Shown here: positions 54,225-62,476 of the stretch, piece by piece
Layout of the letters: each line of letters starts with the position of its first letter
How positions within the stretch are numbered: position 1 is the first letter of the stretch
Source: an uncultured SAR86 cluster bacterium
Lineage (GTDB): Bacteria > Pseudomonadota > Gammaproteobacteria > Magnimaribacterales > Magnimaribacteraceae
DNA length: 64,000 nt
NCBI GenBank assembly: GCA_938048695.1
Contig: CALIUO010000022.1
Coordinates: 19,364-83,363 of the forward strand
Reading direction: 5' to 3'
Made by a program: the position numbers and the translations under genes
Notes under the pieces: model-generated
Databases searched by the model: none
What the model was told of the DNA's origin: nothing
The model's input: the letters and a program-made list of their open reading frames with translations, nothing else

Positions 54225-54987
54225 TTTGCCAATTCGGTTTTCGCTTATCTAAAAAGGCCTCAACCCCTTCCTTTTGATCTTTTGTATCAAATAATTTTAC
54301 AAACGGTTCCAGTTCTTCGTTGTAAGGCTCATCAGATAGGCGAGCTTTATGAATTAGTTCCTTACATTGTGCAATACTACCGGGACTTTGGTTTGCTACA
54401 GAAGAGGCTATAGACATAGCAGCCTCTAGACTCTTTCCATCTTCAACCTTTTCTTCAATTAGTCCAATTTTAAGAGCTTGATCAGGTTTTATTTGCTCTC
54501 CAGTCAAAATAATTCTTTTAGCCCAACCTTCTCCAACCAATCTTGGAAGAACCTGAGTACCTCCACCACATGGAAGTAAGCCAACTTTAGGTTCTGGTAG
54601 AGCCAAGATAGCTTTTTCTTCTGCCACTCTGATGTCACAAGCCAATGCGCACTCTAGTCCGCCGCCCATAGCAAATCCATTTATCGCCGCTATTGAAACA
54701 CCTCGAAATTTACTAAGCGCTTTGAAAGCTTTTGAGAAAGCATTACTCATTTCATTGGCAGCATCTTTTCCACCTTCATGAAAAACCTTAAGATCAGCTC
54801 CAGCAGAGAAGAACTTTTCTCCCTGACCAGTAATTACCAGCGAGAAGATTTCATCATCTTTATTTAGAAGCTCAATAATTTCTTCTAATCCAGAAAGGCT
54901 CTCTAGATCCCAAGTATTTGCGCTAGGATTATTAATTGTAATCTTTGCAGTATTATCTATTTTTTCGAGTATTAATTTATCTGTCAT
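54217..54987 (-). CDS. Enoyl-CoA hydratase (probable methacrylyl-CoA hydratase)
   Basis: A 256-residue crotonase-family hydratase. The oxyanion loop FFSAGADLKVF is at about 58-68, GFAMGGGLECALACD near 104-118, and the acid motif LPEPKVGLLPCGGGTQ near 128-143; the first Glu of the usual pair is retained in this region. In this operon position it should hydrate methacrylyl-CoA to 3-hydroxyisobutyryl-CoA. The family alone does not fix substrate; the operon does. It lies 5 bases after the acyl-CoA dehydrogenase gene. Confidence 0.9.
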   Translation of the reverse strand: MTDKLILEKIDNTAKITINNPSANTWDLESLSGLEEIIELLNKDDEIFSLVITGQGEKFFSAGADLKVFHEGGKDAANEMSNAFSKAFKALSKFRGVSIAAINGFAMGGGLECALACDIRVAEEKAILALPEPKVGLLPCGGGTQVLPRLVGEGWAKRIILTGEQIKPDQALKIGLIEEKVEDGKSLEAAMSIASSVANQSPGSIAQCKELIHKARLSDEPYNEELEPFVKLFDTKDQKEGVEAFLDKRKPNWQNA

Positions 54988-54992
54988 AATTT

Positions 54993-56153
54993 TTATTGAA
55001 TTATTGAAGCAGCGTCTTCCATTATCATTCTGCGTCCTATTATCATTTTCATAATTTCATTTGTTCCTTCTAATATTTGATGGACTCTTACATCTCTTAC
55101 ATGTCTTTCCAGAGGATACTCTTGAATATATCCATAACCTCCAAATATTTGAAGAGCTTCATTGCAAACATTAAATCCAACATCAGTAGCAAATCGCTTC
55201 GCCATAGCCGAATAAACGGTTGCTTCAGAATCATTGCTATCGATTTTTGAAGCTGCGAGTCGCGTCATAGTCCTGGCTGCAATTAATTCAGTTACCATAT
55301 CAGCTATTTTGAATTGCATACCTTGAAATTCAGCAATCCTTTTTCCAAATTGCTCTCTCTCATTCATATATTTTTGAGCTTCCTCTAATGCAGACTGAGC
55401 GGTTCCTATTGAGCACGTGGCTATATTTATTCGTCCTCCGTCCAACCCTTGCATAGCAATTTTGAAACCATTTCCTTCTTCGCCGATCAAATTCTTTTTT
55501 GAAACCTTAACATCAGTTAAAGATACCAACCTGGTAGGTTGATTCTTCCAACCCATCTTTGGCTCATTTTTTCCATACTCTATACCCGGCGAGTCAGCAG
55601 GTATAAGAAAACATGAAATACCTTTCGCTCCTGAATCTCCTGTTCTGGCCATAAGTATAAGACAGTCTGTAGCACCCGATCCTGATATGAAAGCTTTCGA
55701 ACCATTTAAAATAAAATTATCTCCATCCTTTTTGGCAGTAGTTCTCAAGGACGCTGCATCAGAACCAGATCCAGGTTCGGTAAGACAATAAGAGGCTAGT
55801 TTTGCACCTGTGCTAAGTTGAGGAAACCACTCTGCTTTTAATTCTTCTGAAGCAAACTTACTTACCATCCAAATTGCCATATTATGAATTGTCATAAAAG
55901 CTGTTGTGCTGGTGCATCCTTGGGCAAGCTGCTCAAAAACTATTGAAGCATCTAGTCTGCCTAGACCCATTCCACCCAAACTTGTATCTACGTAAAGCGA
56001 CAAGAAACCGAGCTCTCCTGCTTTAGTCAAAGTTTCTTTTGGAAAAAAAGACTCTTTATCCCATTCAGCAGCAAAAGGTTTAAGTTCTTTGTCAGCAAAG
56101 TTCCTTGCTAAGTCTCTATAATTTTTCTGATCAGAATTTAAGTCAAAATCCAT
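54993..56153 (-). CDS. Acyl-CoA dehydrogenase (probable isobutyryl-CoA dehydrogenase)
   Basis: A 386-residue FAD-dependent dehydrogenase. YCLTEPGSGSDAASL near 123-137 is the FAD/substrate-binding signature, and IFGGYGYIQEYPLERHVRDVR followed by ILEGTNEI is near residues 335-370. It should convert isobutyryl-CoA to methacrylyl-CoA; branched- or short-chain specificity is inferred from the neighbours mmsA, HIBCH and mmsB. It lies 3 bases downstream of mmsA and 5 bases upstream of the hydratase. Confidence 0.9.
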   Translation of the reverse strand: MDFDLNSDQKNYRDLARNFADKELKPFAAEWDKESFFPKETLTKAGELGFLSLYVDTSLGGMGLGRLDASIVFEQLAQGCTSTTAFMTIHNMAIWMVSKFASEELKAEWFPQLSTGAKLASYCLTEPGSGSDAASLRTTAKKDGDNFILNGSKAFISGSGATDCLILMARTGDSGAKGISCFLIPADSPGIEYGKNEPKMGWKNQPTRLVSLTDVKVSKKNLIGEEGNGFKIAMQGLDGGRINIATCSIGTAQSALEEAQKYMNEREQFGKRIAEFQGMQFKIADMVTELIAARTMTRLAASKIDSNDSEATVYSAMAKRFATDVGFNVCNEALQIFGGYGYIQEYPLERHVRDVRVHQILEGTNEIMKMIIGRRMIMEDAASIIQ

Positions 56154-56156
56154 CTA

Positions 56157-57647
56157 TCACTCCAAATTGATGGTCAAGTTTTTCGTTCTTTCTTCATCAT
56201 CTTCAAACCATCTTTCAGTTACAGTCTTTGTTTCAGTATAAAATCTAACTGCCTGTTTTCCGTAAGCATGAAGATCGCCATAAAAAGACTGCTTCCATCC
56301 TGTAAAAGAGAAAAAAGGCAATGGAACCGGAATCGGTACGTTTATCCCAACCTGGCCTACCTCAATTTCGTGTCTAAATTTTCTAGCAGATCTTCCTGAT
56401 GCAGTGAATATAGATGTCCCATTACCATAAGGATTAGCATTAATTAGCTTTATTGCTTCTTCAAGGGTATCAACTTCTATGCACAATAAAACAGGTCCAA
56501 ATATTTCAGTTTTATATATCTCAGATTCTGTTTTAACTTCAGAAAACAGGGTAGTTCCAACCCAATTGCCATTGGGATATCCTTCCACTTCACAATTACT
56601 TCCATCTATCAGGCATTTTGCTTCTTTCTTTCCTGTAGAGATTAAATCAATGATTCTTTGTTTAGCTTGAGAGCTAATAACAGGACCAAACCCAGACTCT
56701 TCTGAGTCCCAAGGACCAGGTTTAACCATTTCCATTTCATTTTTAAGATCTTCTATCCAATTTTTAGAAGAGCCTACGAAAACAGCTACACTGATGGCCA
56801 TACATCTTTGACCAGCAGCCCCAACCGAAGACCCAACTAAGCTATCAATAGTTTTATTTTTATTGGCATCTGGCATAACTACCATATGATTTTTAGCTCC
56901 AGCAAACGACTGCACTCTTTTAAGATGTTCTGTTCCTGTTTTATAAATATATTGTCCAACTGGGACCGATCCTACAAAGGATATAGCTTTTATGTCAGGA
57001 TGCTTTATAAGAACATCTACTTGGCTTTTATTTCCATGTATTACTTGTAGGATATTTGGAGGGGCTCCCGCCTCTAAAAATAGTTCTGCAAGTTTATTGG
57101 CAGTCATTGGATCTTGTTCAGAAGGTTTTAATATAAATGTATTACCGCAAGCTATTGCCATCGGAAACATCCATAAAGGGATCATGGCAGGAAAGTTAAA
57201 TGGGGTTATACCCAAACAGACTCCAAGAGATTGGATGTAGCTGTAAGAGTCGATTTCTCTAGCGACATTTTCTACAGTTTCTCCCATCAGCAGGGGAGTA
57301 ATATTTGCAGCTTGTTCTACAACCTCTATGCCTCTCCAAACATCACCTTTAGCATCTTCAAAAGTTTTTCCGTTTTCTTTGCTAAGTATTCTTGCAATTT
57401 CATCCTGATTCTTTTTGAGAAGTTCCTGATATTTCATCATTACTCTAGACCTTTCAGGTGGAGGTGTTTCTTTCCAAGAAAGAAAAGCTTCTTTGGCAGA
57501 TTTAATAGCTCTTTGAACTTCCTGGTCTGTTGCACAAGGAGCTTCACAAAGCACTTCTTGAGTGGCAGGATCTAAAACTTCAATCCACTCTTTTGTATCA
57601 CTTTTTATAAATTGTCCTTCTATAAAGAGGTTTAATTTTTCAGTCAT
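56157..57647 (-). CDS. mmsA: Methylmalonate-semialdehyde dehydrogenase (CoA-acylating)
   Basis: It oxidises methylmalonate semialdehyde to propionyl-CoA, the exit of valine catabolism. The 496 residues form an aldehyde dehydrogenase with [17 protein letters not shown] at about 146-162, the NAD loop [12 protein letters not shown] near 224-235, and the catalytic Cys282 in AAGQRCMA, a distinctive MmsA motif. It is the first gene of the five-gene valine operon. A direct repeat and the start region of the divergent nitronate monooxygenase lie upstream. Confidence 0.94.
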   Translation of the reverse strand: MTEKLNLFIEGQFIKSDTKEWIEVLDPATQEVLCEAPCATDQEVQRAIKSAKEAFLSWKETPPPERSRVMMKYQELLKKNQDEIARILSKENGKTFEDAKGDVWRGIEVVEQAANITPLLMGETVENVAREIDSYSYIQSLGVCLGITPFNFPAMIPLWMFPMAIACGNTFILKPSEQDPMTANKLAELFLEAGAPPNILQVIHGNKSQVDVLIKHPDIKAISFVGSVPVGQYIYKTGTEHLKRVQSFAGAKNHMVVMPDANKNKTIDSLVGSSVGAAGQRCMAISVAVFVGSSKNWIEDLKNEMEMVKPGPWDSEESGFGPVISSQAKQRIIDLISTGKKEAKCLIDGSNCEVEGYPNGNWVGTTLFSEVKTESEIYKTEIFGPVLLCIEVDTLEEAIKLINANPYGNGTSIFTASGRSARKFRHEIEVGQVGINVPIPVPLPFFSFTGWKQSFYGDLHAYGKQAVRFYTETKTVTERWFEDDEERTKNLTINLE

Positions 57648-57691
57648 AAAGTATTTCTTCTTGATTTAACTGAAGTATCTTACTATCTTTC

Positions 57692-57720
57692 ATTCAAACT
57701 TAAATAAATTGAATTCAAAC
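57692..57720. repeat. Direct repeat ATTCAAAC, 21-bp spacing, upstream of mmsA
   Basis: ATTCAAAC occurs at 57692-57699 and again at 57713-57720 in the 87-bp gap between mmsA and the divergent nitronate monooxygenase gene. The second copy overlaps the palindrome TTGAATTCAA (57709-57718). The 21-base spacing equals two helical turns. It could be a regulator site for the valine operon; the repeat is short, so chance is possible. Confidence 0.4.
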
Positions 57721-57734
57721 GGGGAGAGGAGTAG

Positions 57735-58709
57735 ATGCTAAAAACAAGAATTACTGAATTATTTGGAATAGAACATCCTGTGATACAAGGAGGAATGCAG
57801 TGGGTAGGATACGCTGAACTTGTTTCGGCTGTATCAAATGCTGGAGCTCTGGGTATTTTAACCGCTCTAACTCAACCAACACCTGAAGATTTAGCTAAAG
57901 AGATAGAAAGAACAAGAGAGATGACAGATAAGCCTTTTGGTGTGAACTTAACTGTTCTACCGACAATAAACCCTCCCCCTTATGAAGAATACGCACAAGC
58001 AATTGTTGGGTCTGGTGTAAAAATAGTAGAAACTGCCGGAAGAAGTCCAGAGCCATTCATGGAGCTTTTTAAAGAATATGATGTAAAAGTTATTCATAAG
58101 TGCACTTCTGTTAGGCACGCTCTTAAAGCTCAGTCTGTTGGAGTAAGTGCTATAACAATCGACGGATTTGAGTGTGCTGGACATCCTGGTGAAGATGACA
58201 TTCCCTCCCTGGTTTTATTACCTCAAGCGGCTGAAGCCCTTGATGTTCCTGTAGCAGGCTGTGGAGGATTCAGTGATGCAAAAAGTATGGTTGCAGCATT
58301 AGCACTTGGAGGTGAAGCGATAGTAATGGGCACTCGATTTATGGCAACGCAAGAAGCCGGGATTCATCAAAATGTAAAAGAAAAGATGACAGAAGCTGAT
58401 GAGCTTTCAACTAACCTTATGTTTAGGACAATGCATAATACAGCGAGAGTATTTAAAAATTCAGTTTCTGATCAAGTAGTTGAAATTGAATCAACAGGCA
58501 CTGCCACCTTTGAAGATGTAAAAGACCTGGTAGCCGGTCAGAGAGGTAGAGTGGTTTTTGAAGAAGGAGATTTAGAGCATGGTATCTGGTCTGCAGGAAT
58601 TTCTGTTGCAAGAGTTAAAGATGTACCGACTTGCAAGGAAATGGTTTCGAGACTTGTTTCTGAGGCAGAAGAAATTATTGATGGACGCCTTCAATCAGTA
58701 AAAGCTTAA
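57735..58709 (+). CDS. Nitronate monooxygenase
   Basis: A 324-residue FMN TIM-barrel protein of the 2-nitropropane dioxygenase family that detoxifies alkyl nitronates such as propionate-3-nitronate. GGMQWVGYAELVSAVSNAG is at residues 19-37, GFECAGHPGED at 144-154 carries the family His150, and CGGFSDAKSM and MGTRFMAT follow. A strong ribosome site GGGGAGAGGAG precedes the ATG. It is divergent from the valine operon and followed by a DUF1330 gene after 10 bases. Some family members have other roles, so the name is a family-level call. Confidence 0.88.
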   Translation: MLKTRITELFGIEHPVIQGGMQWVGYAELVSAVSNAGALGILTALTQPTPEDLAKEIERTREMTDKPFGVNLTVLPTINPPPYEEYAQAIVGSGVKIVETAGRSPEPFMELFKEYDVKVIHKCTSVRHALKAQSVGVSAITIDGFECAGHPGEDDIPSLVLLPQAAEALDVPVAGCGGFSDAKSMVAALALGGEAIVMGTRFMATQEAGIHQNVKEKMTEADELSTNLMFRTMHNTARVFKNSVSDQVVEIESTGTATFEDVKDLVAGQRGRVVFEEGDLEHGIWSAGISVARVKDVPTCKEMVSRLVSEAEEIIDGRLQSVKA

Positions 58710-58719
58710 AGGTTTAAAT

Positions 58720-59037
58720 ATGGATGATGTAAAAGTTTACATGGTGGTAAATCTAGATATCAAAGATAAAGATACTTACTTGAAATATGAAAAGGGCTTC
58801 TTTCCGATGTTAAAAAAACATGGTGGAGAATTTTTAACCTTTGATGATACCTTCAGGCACATAGAGGGCCCAGAACCTTTAGCTGGAGGCAGGGTAATCA
58901 TATTCTCTTTTCCTTCAGAAGCGGCTGCTGATGCTTGGTATAACGACCCTGAATACCAAGAATTATCTGAGTTTAGACGAGAAGGGGCCCCATTAAGATC
59001 TCTCAGTCTAGTTAAAGGATTACCGGCTAGAAAGTAA
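58720..59037 (+). CDS. DUF1330 family protein
   Basis: A 105-residue protein with the dimeric alpha/beta-barrel-like DUF1330 pattern: YMVVNLDIKDKDTYLKYEKGF, then GGRVIIFSFPSEAAADAWYNDPEYQEL. The function of the family is not known. It is downstream of the nitronate monooxygenase in a likely two-gene unit. Its stop is one base from the stop of the small membrane ORF on the other strand. Confidence 0.85.
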   Translation: MDDVKVYMVVNLDIKDKDTYLKYEKGFFPMLKKHGGEFLTFDDTFRHIEGPEPLAGGRVIIFSFPSEAAADAWYNDPEYQELSEFRREGAPLRSLSLVKGLPARK

Positions 59038-59038
59038 A

Positions 59039-59200
59039 TTAGTTAAAGAAGGTGTAGTAAATTAAAAGAAGCAAAACTACGTCTACAAACATCAACACGC
59101 TAATGGATGTGCATCCATAATCTATCTCCTCCTTATGGAGCGACCTGTGAATTGAAAATGAAAAGTAAAGAAATATAAGAAGTAAAACGGTCTTTATCAC
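59039..59200 (-). CDS. Small two-helix membrane protein (53 aa), not previously called
   Basis: On the minus strand an open frame runs from GTG 59200 to TAA 59039. It starts 4 bases after the stop of the alpha/beta hydrolase and ends 1 base from the convergent DUF1330 stop, filling an otherwise unexplained gap exactly. The 53 residues have a hydrophobic helix near 4-16, a basic/acidic loop (HRSLHKEEIDYGC), and a second helix near 32-52 (ISVLMFVDVVLLLLIYY). No Shine-Dalgarno precedes the GTG, so coupling to the hydrolase is assumed. AAGGAGGAG inside the frame precedes an out-of-frame ATG with only eight codons. Function unknown. Confidence 0.55.
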   Translation of the reverse strand: MIKTVLLLIFLYFSFSIHRSLHKEEIDYGCTSISVLMFVDVVLLLLIYYTFFN

Positions 59201-59204
59201 TTAT

Positions 59205-60080
59205 TCAAATCCAATTGATTGCAATTTCCTTAATGGCTTTAGCTAATTCTAGCGGCTGATCCAATAAAACATGATGCGCTGCTTTTTCAATAGGAATCAT
59301 AGGCGTTCCTGAAGGTACATTCTCAGCAATAAAATTAAGGATCTCCTCGCTCATCATATTGCTTTCTGTTCCGTAAATTATTCCCAAATCACACTCTAAC
59401 TCAAAGGCAATATTTCTAAGCATATGCGAAAAACCCAGCTTATCAAAAATTGTATCGTCAAACTTCCACTGAAACCCGTTATTCGCTTCTTTTATAGACC
59501 ATTCCGCTATGTACTTCACTAGATAATCGTTCTCACACTCTTGCTCTGGTGTTAGTCTAAATCTTTCTAAGATACTATCCCTATCAGGATATGTTTTGAT
59601 TCTTCTTATTGGACCGCTTCTTACATGTGTCGAGTAGTCATAAGTTGGAGGTCTTATTGGAGAGTCAACCATAATAACCCCTGCAATTTTCTTATCAGAA
59701 ATATAACCCGCAGTTGCACTCATGAAACCTCCCATGCTATGACCGCAAATAATCGGATTTCCGTTGTTAAAAAAACCACTATCCTCTGCAACTGCCAGGA
59801 TCTCTTTGCCATATAGCTCAGGTGAATAATCTTCTCTATGACCGCTATCTCCCATACCTGATAGATCTATTGCACTGACTTGGAATTCTTCCAACAAAAG
59901 AGGTGCTATGAAATCCCACCAATGGGAATGACTGCCACTTCCATGAACTAAAACTATTCCAGGCTTAGAATCGTCTCCCCATTTTTGATAATGTATAGAA
60001 TTTCCTTCTACCAATATATTTCTTTGTTCTTTGTTAACAGCCAAAGCTTCTTTGAACCAATCCGGATGAGAATCTATCAT
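59205..60080 (-). CDS. Alpha/beta hydrolase
   Basis: A 291-residue hydrolase with HGSGSHSHWWDF at 46-57, the nucleophile Ser115 in GHSMGG (113-118), and a C-terminal His in KAAHHVLLDQP near 270. There is no signal peptide. It resembles epoxide-hydrolase/esterase-type proteins; substrate unknown. The small membrane protein gene follows on the same strand, and the NUDIX gene is divergent (85-bp gap). Confidence 0.88.
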   Translation of the reverse strand: MIDSHPDWFKEALAVNKEQRNILVEGNSIHYQKWGDDSKPGIVLVHGSGSHSHWWDFIAPLLLEEFQVSAIDLSGMGDSGHREDYSPELYGKEILAVAEDSGFFNNGNPIICGHSMGGFMSATAGYISDKKIAGVIMVDSPIRPPTYDYSTHVRSGPIRRIKTYPDRDSILERFRLTPEQECENDYLVKYIAEWSIKEANNGFQWKFDDTIFDKLGFSHMLRNIAFELECDLGIIYGTESNMMSEEILNFIAENVPSGTPMIPIEKAAHHVLLDQPLELAKAIKEIAINWI

Positions 60081-60165
60081 TTAGACATTCCTTTGAAATA
60101 AATTTATAGTTAATTAAGTTTTTGAGGACGCTAGTCTATTATAATCTGTAAAATAAGGATGATTT

Positions 60166-61014
60166 ATGAAAAATCCATTGCAAGGCGCAAATACCCAAAT
60201 GGCAGATCCTGATGCTGAACCCTCTATTCCTCAACCTGCAGCAACAGTTTTATTGGTTAGAGATTCACAAGAAGAAGGAGTTGAAGTCTTCTTAGTAGAA
60301 AGAGCATCTAAAGCGAATTTTGGTGGCGCTTTTGTATTCCCGGGAGGCAAAGTTGATCCTGAAGATGGACTGGATCATATGGAGGCAATAACAACAGGTG
60401 CATCCGATAGTGAGTTATCAAATATCCTTGGAGAGGAAAAGGGTGGTTTAGCTTATTGGGTTGCTTGTATACGAGAATGTTTTGAAGAGGCTGGAATTTT
60501 AATAGCCTATCGTAAAGATGGATCTGCATTTGATCCTTCGAACTCGGAAGAACGAGAAAGGTTCGTAGATTATAGAAATAGACTTAATGCAGGAGAAGCA
60601 GTTTTAGAAAAAATGTGTGAGGAGGAAAACTTAACTCTAGCAACTGAAAGACTAGCCTACTTAGCTCATTGGATTACACCCAAGATAGAGAAAAGAAGAT
60701 ATACAACCCGTTTCTTCGTTGCTATTTCCCCTAGCGGACAAGAAGGACTTCATGATGGCTCCGAGAGCGTAAACAGCCTATGGATTAAACCAGAAGATGC
60801 TCTGCAGCAACAAAAGGAAGGAAAATTATTGTTGATAATGCCTACTATAAAAAATTTAGAAAGTATTTGTGGATATTCTAATGTAGAGGAATTGCTTAAA
60901 GATAAATCATCGATTGACCCTTCAACAATTCCTACAATTGAACCCAAATTCTTTATGGAGAATGGAAAAATGGTCGGTCTTTTACCTGGCGATGAAGGAT
61001 ATGAGGACCATTGA
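60166..61014 (+). CDS. NUDIX hydrolase (NUDT19-like)
   Basis: A 282-residue NUDIX protein of the long, NUDT7/19-like type that cleaves CoA and acyl-CoA derivatives in the family. FPGGKVDPEDG is at about 58-68, and the rest of the box, RECFEEAGIL, is near 107-116, with an insertion between the two halves. It is followed without a gap by a metallo-beta-lactamase-fold gene (TGATG overlap). A possible -10 (TATAAT at 60140-60145) is upstream. The CoA-type substrate is inferred from the family. Confidence 0.86.
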   Translation: MKNPLQGANTQMADPDAEPSIPQPAATVLLVRDSQEEGVEVFLVERASKANFGGAFVFPGGKVDPEDGLDHMEAITTGASDSELSNILGEEKGGLAYWVACIRECFEEAGILIAYRKDGSAFDPSNSEERERFVDYRNRLNAGEAVLEKMCEEENLTLATERLAYLAHWITPKIEKRRYTTRFFVAISPSGQEGLHDGSESVNSLWIKPEDALQQQKEGKLLLIMPTIKNLESICGYSNVEELLKDKSSIDPSTIPTIEPKFFMENGKMVGLLPGDEGYEDH

Positions 61015-61838
61015 TGCAACCTGAGCAAGTAGTTCAAATTTCTCCGCTAATAAGAAGAATCACAGCTGGTAACGGAAGTGTTTTTACGGGTCCAGGAACA
61101 AATACATATTTAGTAGGTCATGAAGAAGTAACTGTTATTGATCCCGGGCCAGCAATGGAACAACACATTGAAGCAATCTTATCTGCATCGAAAAATATAA
61201 AACAGATATTGGTAACTCATACCCATCCTGATCATTCGCCGGGAGTAAGGTTACTCAAAAAAGAATTAGATATACCTGCTTACGGTATGCTTACCAATAC
61301 CTCAAAGAACCAAGATACTTCATTTAAACCTGAAAGAATCTTAGAAGATGAAGAACTATTCGAAGAGGAAGAATACACTCTTGAAGTGGTGCATACACCA
61401 GGACATGCTTCAAATCACTTATGCTTTATTCTTAGAGAAGAAAAGTTTATTTTTACTGGTGATCACATCATGAACGGATCTACTGTAGTTATAGGTCCTC
61501 CAGATGGAAATATGAAACAGTATATTGAATCTTTAGAAAAACTAAAAAACTACGAGATTGAAAAGATTGCGCCTGGCCATGGCGAGGTCTTAGAAAGCCC
61601 ACACCAAGTTGCTGATTGGATTATTAATCATAGACTCGAAAGAGAAAAGAAAGTTTTTGAAGCTTTAAAGAAAGTTACCAGAGGAACGCCAGATACCTTG
61701 GTTGAAAAGGTTTATGACGATGTTGACTCTTCATTATTTCCCATTGCCAAAGCATCACTACTAGCGCACTTAATTAAACTTGAAGAAGATCAAGTAATAG
61801 TGCGATCTGGTGATGAATATATCTATCAGGGAAGTTAG
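61014..61838 (+). CDS. MBL-fold metallohydrolase (LACTB2-like)
   Basis: A 274-residue metallo-beta-lactamase-fold hydrolase. I start at ATG 61014, which overlaps the NUDIX stop as TGATG; a TTG just before is in frame. Metal ligands are in THTHPDH (His69, His71, Asp73, His74), [15 protein letters not shown] and PGHGE. The C-terminal winged-helix-like tail is typical of the LACTB2 type. Activity could be on RNA or thioesters. Its 3' end overlaps msrA on the other strand by 4 bases. Confidence 0.88.
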   Translation: MQPEQVVQISPLIRRITAGNGSVFTGPGTNTYLVGHEEVTVIDPGPAMEQHIEAILSASKNIKQILVTHTHPDHSPGVRLLKKELDIPAYGMLTNTSKNQDTSFKPERILEDEELFEEEEYTLEVVHTPGHASNHLCFILREEKFIFTGDHIMNGSTVVIGPPDGNMKQYIESLEKLKNYEIEKIAPGHGEVLESPHQVADWIINHRLEREKKVFEALKKVTRGTPDTLVEKVYDDVDSSLFPIAKASLLAHLIKLEEDQVIVRSGDEYIYQGS

Positions 61839-62476
61839 TTAATTTTTACACCCGTACCTGCAAGGGCACAGTAACCGTCAGGATTTTTAGCCAAGTATTG
61901 TTGGTGATAATGTTCGGCATAATAAAAACTTTCCGATTTTTTAACTTCAGTAGTTATATTTCCCAGTCCGTGCTTATTCAATTGAGCCTGATATTGCGCT
62001 TTAGTTTCATTGATGATTTCTTTTTCCTCTTCTGTACTGTAATAAATACCTGACCTGTATTGTGTACCAATATCATTTCCTTGCCTCATTCCTTGTGTGG
62101 GATCATGATCTTCCCAAAAGGTCTTCAATAGAGATTCATAACTGATAGTGTCGGGATCATATACTACTAAAACCACCTCATTATGACCTGTAAAACCAGT
62201 ACATACTTCTTTATAGGATGGATTCTTCGTAAATCCTCCTGCGTATCCTGCTGAGGTCGAATATACACCCTCTAACTCCCAAAACCTCCTTTCAACACCC
62301 CAAAAACAACCCATGCCAAAAACAGCTTGCTTTAGGTTTTCAGGGAATGGACCTTTTAATGGAGTACCTTTTACAAAGTGTTCTTCCGGGACCTCTACCT
62401 CTTCATCTCTTCCACTTAAAGCTTCTGATTCAAGTGGAAGAATACTTTTTTTATTTAGTAAATCTATTAATGACAT
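61835..62476 (-). CDS. msrA: Peptide methionine-S-sulfoxide reductase
   Basis: It repairs methionine S-sulfoxide in proteins. The 213 residues have the catalytic Cys57 in [12 protein letters not shown] and the signature GYAGG at about 76-80. [15 protein letters not shown] near the C-terminus supplies the resolving-type Cys. There is an N-terminal 50-residue extension but no signal peptide. Its ATG overlaps the acs stop by one base, so it is likely co-transcribed with acs. Confidence 0.94.
   Translation of the reverse strand: MSLIDLLNKKSILPLESEALSGRDEEVEVPEEHFVKGTPLKGPFPENLKQAVFGMGCFWGVERRFWELEGVYSTSAGYAGGFTKNPSYKEVCTGFTGHNEVVLVVYDPDTISYESLLKTFWEDHDPTQGMRQGNDIGTQYRSGIYYSTEEEKEIINETKAQYQAQLNKHGLGNITTEVKKSESFYYAEHYHQQYLAKNPDGYCALAGTGVKIN

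Noticed and set aside
59110-59140. Strong AAGGAGGAG plus ATG on the minus strand inside the small membrane gene
   Set aside because: The frame after this ATG has only eight codons. The purine run comes from AAG GAG GAG codons in the 53-residue frame.
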